From Paenibacillaceae bacterium (GTDB taxonomy: Bacteria; Bacillota; Bacilli; Paenibacillales; Paenibacillaceae): a stretch of DNA of 64,000 nt. Below the pieces are notes generated by a model that was not told where the DNA came from, searched no databases, and saw only the letters and a list, made by a program, of their open reading frames with translations. The stretch spans positions 226,126-290,125 of the forward strand of contig CAAFUF010000023.1 of the NCBI GenBank assembly GCA_900766135.1, given 5' to 3'. Every line of letters begins with the position of its first letter. Position 1 is the stretch's first letter. Made by a program: the position numbers and the translations under genes. Below, piece after piece: positions 1 to 8,582 of this stretch.

Positions 1-2
1 GC

Positions 3-203
3 AAAGTGTGGGAATGCACCGTTCCGCAAGCGTCGGCGGATGTTTTGTGCGATAAGCATCTGGTCGTTAATCTGCGGCAAGAGGGAGCGGACGTGTTCTT
101 GCGTCTGGTGTGCGAGGAGAAGCCCGGCGACTCGGCGGTCCCCGTACACGCTACGCTGGAGGATCTTTATCTTTATTATTTCAGCGAGGTGAGCGAGCGA
201 TGA
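3..203 (+). CDS. ABC-2 type transporter ATP-binding protein, C-terminal fragment
   Basis: This is the last 66 codons of a gene that begins before the window; the reading frame is open from base 3. The ending, with an acidic 'ATLEDLYLYY' motif just before the stop, is typical of the C-terminal tail of CcmA/NatA-like ABC ATPases that energise ABC-2 exporters. The stop codon overlaps the start of the next gene (ATGA at 200-203), so the two are translationally coupled. No Walker or signature motif is inside the window, so the call rests on the tail motif and the permease that follows. Confidence 0.7.
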   Translation, partial: KVWECTVPQASADVLCDKHLVVNLRQEGADVFLRLVCEEKPGDSAVPVHATLEDLYLYYFSEVSER

Positions 204-1417
204 ACGGCTTTTGGAGCCTGGTCGGTTTCGAATATCGAAAAATATTGCGCAAAAAAAGCGTGGTTATTACCTTGCTGCTGGCGATTATCTTATCCTTGAT
301 CAGTTGTTGGGGGACGCTGCTCGGCAACTATTACATCGAAGGCAAGCGGTTCGAGTCCCATTATGAAGGCATGATCAAGGACCGGACTTACGCCCGGTCG
401 CTTGCCGGCCGGGAGCTCGACGCGGGATTGATCCTGGAAGCGGCTCAGGCCTATGCACGGATCCCGGAAGCTGTCCTGTATCAAGGGACCGAGGAATATC
501 AGACGTCGGCCCGGAAGTACAGCGGGATTTACTCCATCAGCCGCGCGATTTACAACACCGACTCACGGCGGTTCAATATGGAGGATTTTCAAGTCCTGAC
601 GAAGAAGCAGGCCGAGGATTTCTACACCTTGCGCCGGGAAAAACAGACGTTGGCCGTAGAACAGACGCAGATGAGCGATAAAAGCAAGGAGGCGGTGCTG
701 GCGCTGGACGATCGGGTGAAAACGCCGTTTACTTTCTCTTATACCGACGGCTATACGCGTTTCTTTACCCTGATGTACTCCGAAGGCCTGTTGGCCGCGT
801 TCGTGATGGCGATTTGCATCGCTCCGCTGTTTTCGGCCGAATATGCCACCGGAGCCGATCAACTCATTCTCGCTTCGAAGCACGGGAAACGCAGGCTGAT
901 TCAAGCCAAATTATTAACGGGCTTTTCGTTGGCGGCCGCGATAACCCTGACCCTGACCGCATTGAGTTATTTCCTGTCGATGCTCACCTTCGGCTTTGAC
1001 GGCGGAAACGCGCCGCTGCAGCTTTACTACCCCATGTCGCCCTATCCGCTGACGATGGGGCAGACGGCGCTGCTCTTATCGATTTGCATCTTGTTCGCTT
1101 GTTTGCTGACCGCGGCGATTACGATGCTCCTGTCCGCAAAACTAAAGTCTCCGTTTGGCGTCATCGTTCTGATCAGCCTGTTGCTTGTCGTACCCATGTT
1201 CATCCAGGTATCGTACGATCCCGTATGGCTATCCAATCTTGTCCATCTTCTGCCGACGTACATGATGGATTTTGGTCCCGTGACCAGCCCGATCCAGTAT
1301 GAAGTGCTTGGATTGGTTGTCCACCCGTACGTGGTTATGCCGTTGTTTGCCGCCGTAGTAAGCATCCTGCTTGCGCCGCTGGCCTATCTTGCCTTCAAGC
1401 ACCATCAGATCGTTTAG
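200..1417 (+). CDS. ABC-2 type transporter permease
   Basis: A 405-residue membrane protein that overlaps the preceding ATPase gene by 4 bases. It begins with a short basic region and a transmembrane helix (about residues 18-40). A hydrophilic, Tyr- and Arg-rich loop of roughly 150 residues follows, then five or more hydrophobic helices in the C-terminal half. This matches ABC-2 permeases of the NatB/YhaP kind, which form the membrane part of an exporter with the ATPase encoded just upstream. The start at 200 was preferred to an in-frame codon at 110 because it gives the coupled ATGA overlap and puts the first membrane helix near the N-terminus. The substrate cannot be told from sequence. Confidence 0.85.
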   Translation: MNGFWSLVGFEYRKILRKKSVVITLLLAIILSLISCWGTLLGNYYIEGKRFESHYEGMIKDRTYARSLAGRELDAGLILEAAQAYARIPEAVLYQGTEEYQTSARKYSGIYSISRAIYNTDSRRFNMEDFQVLTKKQAEDFYTLRREKQTLAVEQTQMSDKSKEAVLALDDRVKTPFTFSYTDGYTRFFTLMYSEGLLAAFVMAICIAPLFSAEYATGADQLILASKHGKRRLIQAKLLTGFSLAAAITLTLTALSYFLSMLTFGFDGGNAPLQLYYPMSPYPLTMGQTALLLSICILFACLLTAAITMLLSAKLKSPFGVIVLISLLLVVPMFIQVSYDPVWLSNLVHLLPTYMMDFGPVTSPIQYEVLGLVVHPYVVMPLFAAVVSILLAPLAYLAFKHHQIV

Positions 1418-1426
1418 CCGTCTCGG

Positions 1427-2221
1427 TTATTTCGCCTCCATCTGCAGCGCCTTGCGCGCGGCTTCTTTCAAGGCGGCCAACATTTGCAAGTATGGATGGG
1501 GCCCGTAACTGACGCGGGCGACGCCTAACTCGGCCAGCTCGCGGGGCGAAGGCGAGGACGCGCCGCCAACCATGAGGTTGACCGGGAGCGGGGACGATTG
1601 GCACAAAGCCTCGATCAACCGCAGGTCACCCAGGCCCGGCGCGAACAAACCGTTGGCTCCGGCTTCGGCATAAGCATGGGCGCGGCGAATGGCCTCATCC
1701 ACATGCGTCTCCCGATGCGCGGAAGGATCGGTTTGGAAGAACACGTCGCACCGCGCGTTGAGGAATAAAGGCACGCCGGTGCCTGCCGCGGCTTCACGGG
1801 CCGCGGCAATCCGCCGGCTTTGCTCCTCCGCAGGGTACAGCCCGCCTCCCGCGATTCGCTGATCCTCGATATTGATTCCGACGGCTCCGGCTTCAATAAT
1901 CCGGCGTACGTTTGTACGCACATCGTTTACCGCCGGCCCGTAGCCGCTTTCGATATCGACCGTTACCGGGAGGTCGGGGATAACGCGGACAATGCGCTCC
2001 AGGTTGGCCAGCACGAGGTCGAACGGCAGCTGTTCGCCGTCCTCGGAGCCATGGGCGGCGGCGACGGACCAGCTTCCCGTCGCAATCGCCTTGGCTCCGG
2101 TATCCCTCAACGCCAAAGCGCTCCCGGCATCCCATACGTTAAATAACACCAGCGGTTCACCCGGGACATGCAGTTCTGCCAGGGTACGGGCTTGTTCAAT
2201 TTGCTTGGTTCGTTGCGGCAT
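1427..2221 (-). CDS. isocitrate lyase/PEP mutase superfamily protein
   Basis: A 264-residue cytoplasmic enzyme of the PEP mutase/isocitrate lyase fold. Family features are the early 'VLFNVWDAGSA' segment, the metal-site region 'TVDIESGYG' (family consensus D-x-D/E-x-G-Y-G), 'GINIEDQ' and 'LNARCDVFF'. Such proteins in Bacillales are usually annotated as PEP phosphonomutase-like or oxaloacetate-decarboxylase-like. The true substrate is generally unknown, and nothing here suggests phosphonate biosynthesis. Its start is preceded by AGGAGG. The first 26 bases overlap the end of the ada-like gene upstream on the same strand, so the two are probably co-transcribed. The functional link to DNA repair is unclear. 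Confidence 0.8.
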   Translation of the reverse strand: MPQRTKQIEQARTLAELHVPGEPLVLFNVWDAGSALALRDTGAKAIATGSWSVAAAHGSEDGEQLPFDLVLANLERIVRVIPDLPVTVDIESGYGPAVNDVRTNVRRIIEAGAVGINIEDQRIAGGGLYPAEEQSRRIAAAREAAAGTGVPLFLNARCDVFFQTDPSAHRETHVDEAIRRAHAYAEAGANGLFAPGLGDLRLIEALCQSSPLPVNLMVGGASSPSPRELAELGVARVSYGPHPYLQMLAALKEAARKALQMEAK

Positions 2222-3275
2222 CCTGCGTTCCTCCTCCGTGTTTCTCGTGATTCAGCAGCCAGCTTTTGCGCGACAATCCGCCGCCGTAGCCCCCGAGATC
2301 GCCATTCGCGTTGATGACGCGGTGGCAGGGGATGACGAGCGCCAGTTGATTGGCTCCGTTGGCTTGAGCGACGGCGCGGAACGCCGCCGGACGGCCGACC
2401 TCCGCCGCCAGTTCGGCGTACGATCGCGTCTCCCCGGGCGGGATTTGCCGCAGCCGCGCCCAAACCTGCTGCTGAAACGGCGTGCCGAGCAGCCGCAAAG
2501 GCGTGGCGAAGGCGGCCAGCCGCCCGTCGAAGTACAGGGCGAGTTCCCGCTCGATCGAGCGAATGGGCCCGGTGACGCCGGGGATGATCGCGGATTTCGT
2601 CCGGAGCCGGAGCCGTTCCACTTCGCGTTCAAGCCCGCGGCGGTCGACGAATTCCAGCAGGTACAACGCTTTCTCATCGGCGATCGCGATCATGGGTCCC
2701 AGCGGGGTGTCGATCCACGAGGCCCGCAGCACCCGGCTTTCTTCGAGGCGAGTCGGGGCGGCTCCCATGATCCGGGAAAAAGCGTCCCGGAATCCGCTGC
2801 TCGATTCGTATCCCGTGGAGAGCTGGGCGTCGATGACCGGCAGGCCGGAGCGGATATTCTTTAGCGCCAGGCCCATGCGCCGGGAGCGGGCGTATTCCAC
2901 GAAGGTCATGCCGAAGCGCTTCTTGAATTGGCGGCGCGCCGTGGACGCATCGACGGACAGCTGCCGAAAGTCCTCGTCCCTCCAACGCTTCTCCGGATGG
3001 GCTTCCACCGCTTCCACCAGCTGCCGGACCAGGTCGGAGACGTGGTTCGGATGGGACAGCGGACGGCAGCGCTGGCAAGGCCGGAACGAGGCGAGCAGCG
3101 CTTCCTTGGCGGTTTCGTAAAACTCGCAGTTTTCGAACTTCGGTTTGCGCGCCGGGCAGGTCGGGCGGCAGAAGACGCCGGTCGTTTTGACGCCGACGTA
3201 GAACACGCCTTCATATTCCGTTTTTTTCTCCAATAAAGCTTGATAGAATTCCTCTTTCCGTTCTGCGGGAATCAT
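2196..3275 (-). CDS. ada: Ada-type bifunctional DNA repair protein and transcriptional activator
   Basis: A 359-residue protein with the full E. coli Ada architecture, close to the 354 residues of that protein. The N-terminal zinc domain carries Cys36 in 'FCRPTCPARKP' (methylphosphotriester acceptor) with Cys40, Cys67 and Cys70 as the other zinc ligands. An AraC-type helix-turn-helix region spans about residues 85-185. The C-terminal O6-alkylguanine methyltransferase domain carries the active-site 'PCHRV' with Cys317. In Ada, methylation of the N-terminal Cys turns the protein into an activator of its own operon. B. subtilis splits these functions between AdaA and AdaB, so the fused form is notable for Bacillales though known in Paenibacillus. 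A TATAAT-like -10 lies upstream on the minus strand (3313-3318). Confidence 0.92.
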   Translation of the reverse strand: MIPAERKEEFYQALLEKKTEYEGVFYVGVKTTGVFCRPTCPARKPKFENCEFYETAKEALLASFRPCQRCRPLSHPNHVSDLVRQLVEAVEAHPEKRWRDEDFRQLSVDASTARRQFKKRFGMTFVEYARSRRMGLALKNIRSGLPVIDAQLSTGYESSSGFRDAFSRIMGAAPTRLEESRVLRASWIDTPLGPMIAIADEKALYLLEFVDRRGLEREVERLRLRTKSAIIPGVTGPIRSIERELALYFDGRLAAFATPLRLLGTPFQQQVWARLRQIPPGETRSYAELAAEVGRPAAFRAVAQANGANQLALVIPCHRVINANGDLGGYGGGLSRKSWLLNHEKHGGGTQDAATNQAN

Positions 3276-3399
3276 GCGGCCGGGGCCTCCTTGGCTTCAG
3301 TTTGTGACCTTATTATACCGTCCTCGACAAGTCGATGCCGCCGAAAATCGGGCATTGATTTTTTTGTGCAATCCCGGCAGAATCCGGTCAAGACTTCCA

Positions 3400-3428
3400 T
3401 TGTAGGCGAGGGAGATTTGTTATATGAT
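3400..3428 (+). promoter_or_regulatory. candidate sigma-A promoter upstream of aguAB
   Basis: TTGTAG at 3400-3405 and TATGAT at 3423-3428 are separated by exactly 17 bp. It points towards aguA but lies about 300 bp upstream, which would leave a long leader containing the 3590-3674 repeat. Motif match only. Confidence 0.35.
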
Positions 3429-3589
3429 ATCATGGTAAATTGGGTGAACGCGCTAGAATTCCGGGGGTGCCCGCGAGCCTAACGCTTGCCGCAGCGCTTA
3501 AGTCAGCCCCAATCGCCGTATTTGCCATATTAACGCTGCTCACCGTGCTTATCCTTTACTTTCAGGGTCGATATGAGGCAGATTCATCG

Positions 3590-3674
3590 AAATAGCGATC
3601 CACAGCGTCGTTAGAATTTGCGTAGCGGGGAAATCGGCTTAATAGCGCTTCTCATCCGCGTTAGAGCATGAGGG
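3590..3674. repeat. dispersed 85-bp repeat element, copy A (two 50-bp-spaced subunits)
   Basis: Two subunits each start with AATAGCG (3591 and 3641, 50 bp apart) and end in GTTAGA. The whole 85 bp aligns without gaps to 30982-31066, with most bases identical, including GTCGTTAGAATTT and GCGTTAGAGCA. It is non-coding and lies directly upstream of aguA. Confidence 0.75.
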
Positions 3675-3725
3675 CGTTTCGGATTGAGCTTAAAAACGAT
3701 AATAATTATGGGTGTGGGGGAAACG

Positions 3726-4775
3726 ATGTATCCTAAAGACTTGAATTATAAAATGCCGGCCGAATGGGCGCCGCATGAACGTACTTTCATCTCCTGGCCG
3801 GTGCAGGAGTCCATGGTCTATCCTGACCGGTATGCCGAGGTGTGCGACGGGTATGCCGAATTTATTGCGGCGATTGCCGAATTCGAACCGATCACCGTCG
3901 TCGTGAATCCGGACGATTTGCCAAAGGTAAAAGCCCGCTTCGAGCAGGACCCGAATACGGGCCGCATTTCCTTTTTGCCGATCAAGCATAACGACGCCTG
4001 GCTGCGCGACAACGGCCCGACGTTCCTCGTCAATCCGGAAGGCGAGTTGGCCGGGGTCAAGTGGGGATTTAACGCCTGGGGCGGCAAATATTCCCCATGG
4101 GATCTGGATGATGCGGTGGCGCCGCAAATTCTCGAAGCCGTGAACGTCAGACGCTTTGACGCGCCGCTGGTGCTGGAGGGCGGCTCCATCCATACGGACG
4201 GGGAAGGCACGCTGCTGACCACCGAGGAGTGCCTGCTGAACAAGAACCGTAACCCGCATATGAGCCGGGAAGAAATCGAAGCGGCGGTCAAAAACTTCAC
4301 GAACGTCGACCAAATCGTCTGGCTGAAACGCGGCCTAAGCGGGGACGAGACGGACGGACACGTTGACAACGTGGCTTGCTTCGCCGCGCCGGGCAAGGTG
4401 ATCCTGCAGGTGTGCGACGATCCAAGCGACGATAATTATGCCATCACGCAGGAAAATATCGCCATCCTCAGCGCAGCGACGGATGCCCAAGGCCGCAAGC
4501 TGGAGATCATTCCGATCCCGCAGCCGCCGCAGGCGTTCTACGAGGATAGCCGGTTGACGCTGAGCTATTTGAACTTTTACTTCGTCAACGACGGCATCAT
4601 TTTGCCGGTATTTGGCGGGGCTGCGGCGGAAACCGACCGTCAGGCCGTGGGGGTGCTGAGCGAGACGTTCCCGGATCGCAAGATCCGCACCGTCGACGGC
4701 ATGGCCATCATCCGCGAAGGCGGCAACGTGCATTGCGCGACGCAGCAAATGGCGGCTAGACGCCCATCAATTTAG
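3726..4775 (+). CDS. aguA: agmatine deiminase
   Basis: A 349-residue member of the peptidylarginine-deiminase-like fold that hydrolyses agmatine to N-carbamoylputrescine and ammonia in the cytoplasm. The start 'MYPKDLNYKMPAEWAPHERT' is typical of bacterial AguA. The motifs 'AWLRDNGPT', 'FNAWGGKY' and 'GGNVHCATQQ' are present, the last holding the nucleophile Cys337. The start at 3726 was chosen over a TTG at 3684 because family members begin at this point and a G-rich binding site lies just before it. It is followed after 23 bp by aguB, completing the two-step route from agmatine to putrescine. No agmatine antiporter is adjacent, so this looks like biosynthetic or scavenging polyamine metabolism. 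Confidence 0.95.
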   Translation: MYPKDLNYKMPAEWAPHERTFISWPVQESMVYPDRYAEVCDGYAEFIAAIAEFEPITVVVNPDDLPKVKARFEQDPNTGRISFLPIKHNDAWLRDNGPTFLVNPEGELAGVKWGFNAWGGKYSPWDLDDAVAPQILEAVNVRRFDAPLVLEGGSIHTDGEGTLLTTEECLLNKNRNPHMSREEIEAAVKNFTNVDQIVWLKRGLSGDETDGHVDNVACFAAPGKVILQVCDDPSDDNYAITQENIAILSAATDAQGRKLEIIPIPQPPQAFYEDSRLTLSYLNFYFVNDGIILPVFGGAAAETDRQAVGVLSETFPDRKIRTVDGMAIIREGGNVHCATQQMAARRPSI

Positions 4776-4798
4776 CGAAGGGGGATTCGATCAACGAC

Positions 4799-5677
4799 AT
4801 GAGAAACGTAAAAGTAGCGGCAACGCAAATGAGCTGCTCGTCCAATAAAGAAGAAAATATCGCCAAGGCGGATCAACTGGTACGGGAAGCGGCCCGGCAG
4901 GGAGCGCAGATTATTTTGCTGCAGGAGCTGTTCGAAACCCCTTATTTCTGCCAAAAAGAAAAGTCCGACTACTACGTCTACGCGACCGAACTCGAGGAGA
5001 ACGCAGCAATCCAGCATTTCCGCAAGGTCGCCAAGGAATTGGAAGTGGTCCTGCCGATCAGCTTCTACGAGAAAAAGAACAACGCCCGCTACAACTCGCT
5101 GGCCGTCATCGACGCCGACGGCGAAGTGCTGGGCCGTTACCGCAAGAGCCATATCCCGGACGGGCCGGGGTATGAGGAGAAATTTTACTTTAATCCGGGC
5201 GACACCGGGTTTAAAGTGTGGAAGACGCGTTACGCCAAAATCGGCGTCGGCGTCTGCTGGGATCAGTGGTACCCGGAAGCGGCCCGCTGCATGGCGCTGA
5301 TGGGCGCCGAGCTGCTGTTCTACCCGACGGCGATCGGTTCCGAACCGCAGGACGGCTCGATCGACTCCAAGGATCACTGGCAGATGTGCATGCTGGGGCA
5401 TGCCGCTTCCAACCTGGTTCCGGTCATCGCTTCGAACCGCGTCGGCATAGAAACCGACGAAGATTCGAGCATCACGTTCTACGGCTCGTCCTTCATCGCC
5501 GGGCCGCAAGGCAACAAGGTCGCTGAAGCCGACCGTACGGAAGAGACCGTGCTCGTGGCGGAATTTGACTTGGGCCAGCTGGAGATCCAGCGCATCGAGT
5601 GGGGCATCTTCCGCGACCGCCGGCCGGATCTGTACAAGATCATTACCTCTTACGACGGCGAGCTTCGCATCGACTAA
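4799..5677 (+). CDS. aguB: N-carbamoylputrescine amidase
   Basis: A 292-residue nitrilase-superfamily amidase that cleaves N-carbamoylputrescine to putrescine, CO2 and ammonia. The Glu-Lys-Cys triad is visible: Glu43 in 'LLQELFETPYF', Lys116 in 'RYRKSHIPDGPGY' and Cys153 in 'GVCWDQWYPE'. The 'FETPYF' and 'DQWYPE' segments are characteristic of the AguB branch rather than of beta-ureidopropionase. It lies directly downstream of aguA in one operon, which ends at a strong terminator at 5704-5743. Confidence 0.95.
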   Translation: MRNVKVAATQMSCSSNKEENIAKADQLVREAARQGAQIILLQELFETPYFCQKEKSDYYVYATELEENAAIQHFRKVAKELEVVLPISFYEKKNNARYNSLAVIDADGEVLGRYRKSHIPDGPGYEEKFYFNPGDTGFKVWKTRYAKIGVGVCWDQWYPEAARCMALMGAELLFYPTAIGSEPQDGSIDSKDHWQMCMLGHAASNLVPVIASNRVGIETDEDSSITFYGSSFIAGPQGNKVAEADRTEETVLVAEFDLGQLEIQRIEWGIFRDRRPDLYKIITSYDGELRID

Positions 5678-5703
5678 ACCGCATAAGCAACGCCAGATCG
5701 TGC

Positions 5704-5743
5704 AGCCCCCAATTCCACCGTACCTTGTGATTGGGGGCTTTTG
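5704..5743 (+). terminator. rho-independent terminator after aguAB
   Basis: Stem AGCCCCCAAT (5704-5713) pairs with ATTGGGGGCT (5730-5739), followed by TTTT. Confidence 0.85.
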
Positions 5744-5763
5744 CCGATGCGGCGGATAATGAA

Positions 5764-5795
5764 CAGGCATGCTTCGATGAAGATCGAGGCATGCC
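5764..5795. repeat. inverted repeat hairpin upstream of the EamA gene
   Basis: GGCATGC-TTCGAT and ATCGA-GGCATGCC flank a 4-base loop. There is no T-run, so it is more likely a structured leader or operator than a terminator. Its role is unknown. Confidence 0.45.
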
Positions 5796-5874
5796 CGTGA
5801 TACAATCAAGATCGTTAGTGATCCGGGTTACGTTATTAAATATGCCCGACAGATCATAGAAAGAAGGGATAAGA

Positions 5875-6834
5875 GTGGGACGTTCGCTGTATTTGGCCTT
5901 AATTTTGCTTAGTTTGATCTGGGGCGGTTCGTTTTTCTTCATCAAAATCCTGCTGCCCGACTTCGGGCCCTGGACGGTGGCGTTCCTGCGTTCCGCCTTC
6001 GGGCTGGCGACGATTACGGGCGTGATGCTCGTCTTGCGCAAGCCGTTCGGGTTCCTTTCGATCCCTTGGCTGGCGATGGTCATCATGGCGCTGATCAACA
6101 CGGCGATTCCGTGGGCGTTGATCGGCTTCAGCGAGACGCGGCTGACGAGCAGCCTGGCGTCGGTGCTCAACGCCACAACCCCGCTCTGGACGCTGGTGGT
6201 GGGCGTCGTATTCTTCCGCGTCGCCACGAGCCGCATGCAATGGGCTGGCATGGGGATCGCCTTCCTCGGCCTGCTCGTGCTTGTCGGCGTCAGCCCGACC
6301 TCGCTTGCCTCGGTAGATCTGCTCGGATTCGCCTGTATGCTGGCGGCAACGCTCAGTTATGCCGTCGGCACGCACCTGTCCAAGCGGTTGTCCGGCGGTC
6401 TATCGATGTATCAGGTGACCTTCGGCACGTTGATCAGCGCGATGGCCGGCAGCGGTCTTATGGCGCTGACGGTCGAAAGGGACTCGCTGGCCCCGCTCGC
6501 TTCGCTCCCCACGCTTGGCGCGGTGATCGGGCTGGGCGTGTTTGGCTCGGGAGTGGCCTATATTTTGTTTTACTTCATGGTGCAAAAGGGGACTCCTCAA
6601 TTCGCCACTACCGTCACGTATCTCGTTCCGGCCAGCGCGATTCTCTGGGGATTCACGCTGTTGAACGAACCGGTGAGCTGGCGCTTGTTGGCCGGGCTGG
6701 TGTTCATCCTCGGCGGGGTGTACCTGGCGAACCGCGGCGGCTCGCGCAGCACCGGGCAGGAGGTCAAGGGCCGGGCACACCCCGCTGTCTCCGACCCGGA
6801 TGCGGCGGCCCTCCCTGCGAAACGATCTCGGTAG
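5875..6834 (+). CDS. EamA/DMT-superfamily transporter
   Basis: A 319-residue inner-membrane protein with ten predicted helices in two EamA repeats. The N-terminus 'LILLSLIWGGSFFFIK' and the repeat-2 opening around residue 150 are typical of DMT-family metabolite or drug exporters such as RhaT/YdcZ relatives. It starts with GTG after an AGGGA-type binding site. The hydrophilic tail after about residue 290 is dispensable-looking. The gene stands alone between two terminator/hairpin structures and a convergent aminotransferase gene. The substrate cannot be assigned. Confidence 0.87.
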   Translation: MGRSLYLALILLSLIWGGSFFFIKILLPDFGPWTVAFLRSAFGLATITGVMLVLRKPFGFLSIPWLAMVIMALINTAIPWALIGFSETRLTSSLASVLNATTPLWTLVVGVVFFRVATSRMQWAGMGIAFLGLLVLVGVSPTSLASVDLLGFACMLAATLSYAVGTHLSKRLSGGLSMYQVTFGTLISAMAGSGLMALTVERDSLAPLASLPTLGAVIGLGVFGSGVAYILFYFMVQKGTPQFATTVTYLVPASAILWGFTLLNEPVSWRLLAGLVFILGGVYLANRGGSRSTGQEVKGRAHPAVSDPDAAALPAKRSR

Positions 6835-6898
6835 TTCCCTCGCCGGAAGCTTTGGGGACTACCCTATCCGCGATGAAGAAACGGCTCTTCGACGCTCG

Positions 6899-8446
6899 CT
6901 ACAAGAGATGAATGGTTCGGCGGGCTTCCTCCGCAAGGCTCCCCCTGCCGATGGCGCTGGGATCCGGCAAGCGAAACCATTCGTCCAGGTTGATCCGGGG
7001 TTCTCCTCGCCGATGCCTCCACTCATTGGTCCGCGGATCGTAGGCATAATCCCCGGCCCAATCTCGACCATGGGCGGCCACCTGACGAAGCGCGTATCCC
7101 ACATAGGCGACCTCGCCGGCCGTCATCATCGGATGAAGGGAGATCCGTACCCAGCCGGGCTTCGAGGTGTAGTCGCCGCCGGCGATCCGGCGGGCGATCC
7201 GCTGCGAGGCGGACTGATCGATGCCAAGCAGATAGTGGCCGTACGTTCCCGCGCAGGAGCAGCCGCCGCGTGCCTGGATGCCGAAGCGGTCGTTCAGCAG
7301 CTTTACGATCAGATTATAATGGATCGGCTCCAAGGTGAACGAGACGATTCCCAAACGCTCGCGGCTATGCCCGCCCAGGATGTTCAGGCCCGGGACGGCT
7401 TCCAGCTCCGTCAGCAGCCGGTCCGTCAGCTCCCGCTCCCGGCGCAGCAGGCGGCCGGCGCCCATCTGCTCCTTGAGCCGCAGGCATAACGCGGTACGGG
7501 TCGCCTGCATCACCCCCGGCGTGCCGCCATCCTCCCGCGATTCGGCGTCGGCCAAGTACTGGACTTCGCCCCAGGGGCTGGTCCAGGACACCGTGCCGCC
7601 TCCCGGGCGGTCCGGCGACGCCCCCGTGCCCGCGCCTAGCCCCGCATCCATCACCAGCACCCCGCCCGTGCCGGGGCCGCCCAGGAATTTATGCGGGGAG
7701 AAGAGGAGGGCGTCGAGCCGCTCTTCCGGCGCTCCCGGCGGATGCATGTCGATCGGCGCGTACGGCGCGCTGGCGGAGAAATCGATCACGCAAATGCCGC
7801 CATGCTGATGCATCACCCGCGCGAGTTGGCGAACCGGCGTGACGAAGCCCGTCACATTGGAACAAGCGGTAAACGCGCCGATTTTAACGCGGCGGTCCCG
7901 ATAGCGGCGGAGCAGGCAGTCCAGCCGATCGGGATCGACGCGGCCGTCGGCCCCCGGCGGGAGGCATACGACTTCGCCGATCGTTTCCGCCCAGGAGATG
8001 TGGTTGGAGTGATGCTCCATATGCGTGATGAAAATAACCGGCCGCTCCCGACCGGCCATTCCGCTCCGGTAAGCCGCCCGCCAAGCGGCGGGGGCCTTCA
8101 ATCCGAGCAGGCGTTGCAGCTTGTTCACCGCGCCCGTCATCCCTGTTCCCTCGAACAACAGGATGTCATTCGGGCCGGCCTGGACGTGGTGCTTGACGAT
8201 CCGCTTGGCCTCCTCATAAGCGGCGGTCATGGCGGTGCCGGTCAAGCTGGCGGCGGTGTGGGGATTGCCCGCAAGCGGTCCCAGCTCCCCGGTCAGCTTC
8301 AGTTCAATCGGCCGATACAGGCGGCCGCTGGCTGCCCAATCGGCATACAGCAGCGTTTGCGTCCCGTACGGCGTTACATATCGGTGGCGGTAGCCGACCG
8401 TATTTTCACGGTAAACTTCGAATTCCAATTCTTCTGTCTCCAGCAA
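6899..8446 (-). CDS. class V aminotransferase-fold PLP enzyme (cysteine-desulfurase-like)
   Basis: About 515 residues with fold-type I, class V features. The PLP lysine is in 'LFSPHKFLGGPGTGG' and a substrate-pocket histidine cluster is in 'THMEHHSNH'. The Asp of the PLP ring contact is in 'CVIDFSASAPY', and a Cys-containing loop 'ARGGCSCAGTYGHYL' sits where cysteine desulfurases place their catalytic Cys. It is longer than IscS/SufS (about 400), with an extra C-terminal part. TTG at 8446 is preferred because AGGGGGAG precedes it; a GTG at 8479 has no binding site. A DsrE-type protein lies upstream on the same strand, which suggests a sulfur-handling role, but the reaction is inferred only. 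Confidence 0.78.
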   Translation of the reverse strand: MLETEELEFEVYRENTVGYRHRYVTPYGTQTLLYADWAASGRLYRPIELKLTGELGPLAGNPHTAASLTGTAMTAAYEEAKRIVKHHVQAGPNDILLFEGTGMTGAVNKLQRLLGLKAPAAWRAAYRSGMAGRERPVIFITHMEHHSNHISWAETIGEVVCLPPGADGRVDPDRLDCLLRRYRDRRVKIGAFTACSNVTGFVTPVRQLARVMHQHGGICVIDFSASAPYAPIDMHPPGAPEERLDALLFSPHKFLGGPGTGGVLVMDAGLGAGTGASPDRPGGGTVSWTSPWGEVQYLADAESREDGGTPGVMQATRTALCLRLKEQMGAGRLLRRERELTDRLLTELEAVPGLNILGGHSRERLGIVSFTLEPIHYNLIVKLLNDRFGIQARGGCSCAGTYGHYLLGIDQSASQRIARRIAGGDYTSKPGWVRISLHPMMTAGEVAYVGYALRQVAAHGRDWAGDYAYDPRTNEWRHRRGEPRINLDEWFRLPDPSAIGRGSLAEEARRTIHLL

Positions 8447-8582
8447 ACCGAGTCTCCCCCTGTTAGGTACTGTAATCACGCTTTAGGTTATGTGTATTCG
8501 CCTAGGCGGGTCAGGGTTAAGGGAGAGATTTCGGAAAACGTCCACAATGAGGACGAGGCGGCTAACTGCAGGAACTTCGACT

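Larger units (their letters stand above)
3276..3725. other. 450-bp intergenic region between ada and aguA
   Basis: No convincing gene is present. The left part holds the divergent ada promoter region. A sigma-A-like promoter pointing right is at 3400-3428. The right part (about 3475-3675) is built from degenerate repeats carrying CTAACGCTTG and its inverse AGCGTTAGA, the same family that fills the gap at 30690-31066. Confidence 0.6.

Noticed and set aside
1427..2221. Phosphonate biosynthesis gene (PEP mutase proper)
   Set aside because: No phosphonopyruvate decarboxylase or other phosphonate genes nearby; the metal-site region differs from authentic PEP mutases.
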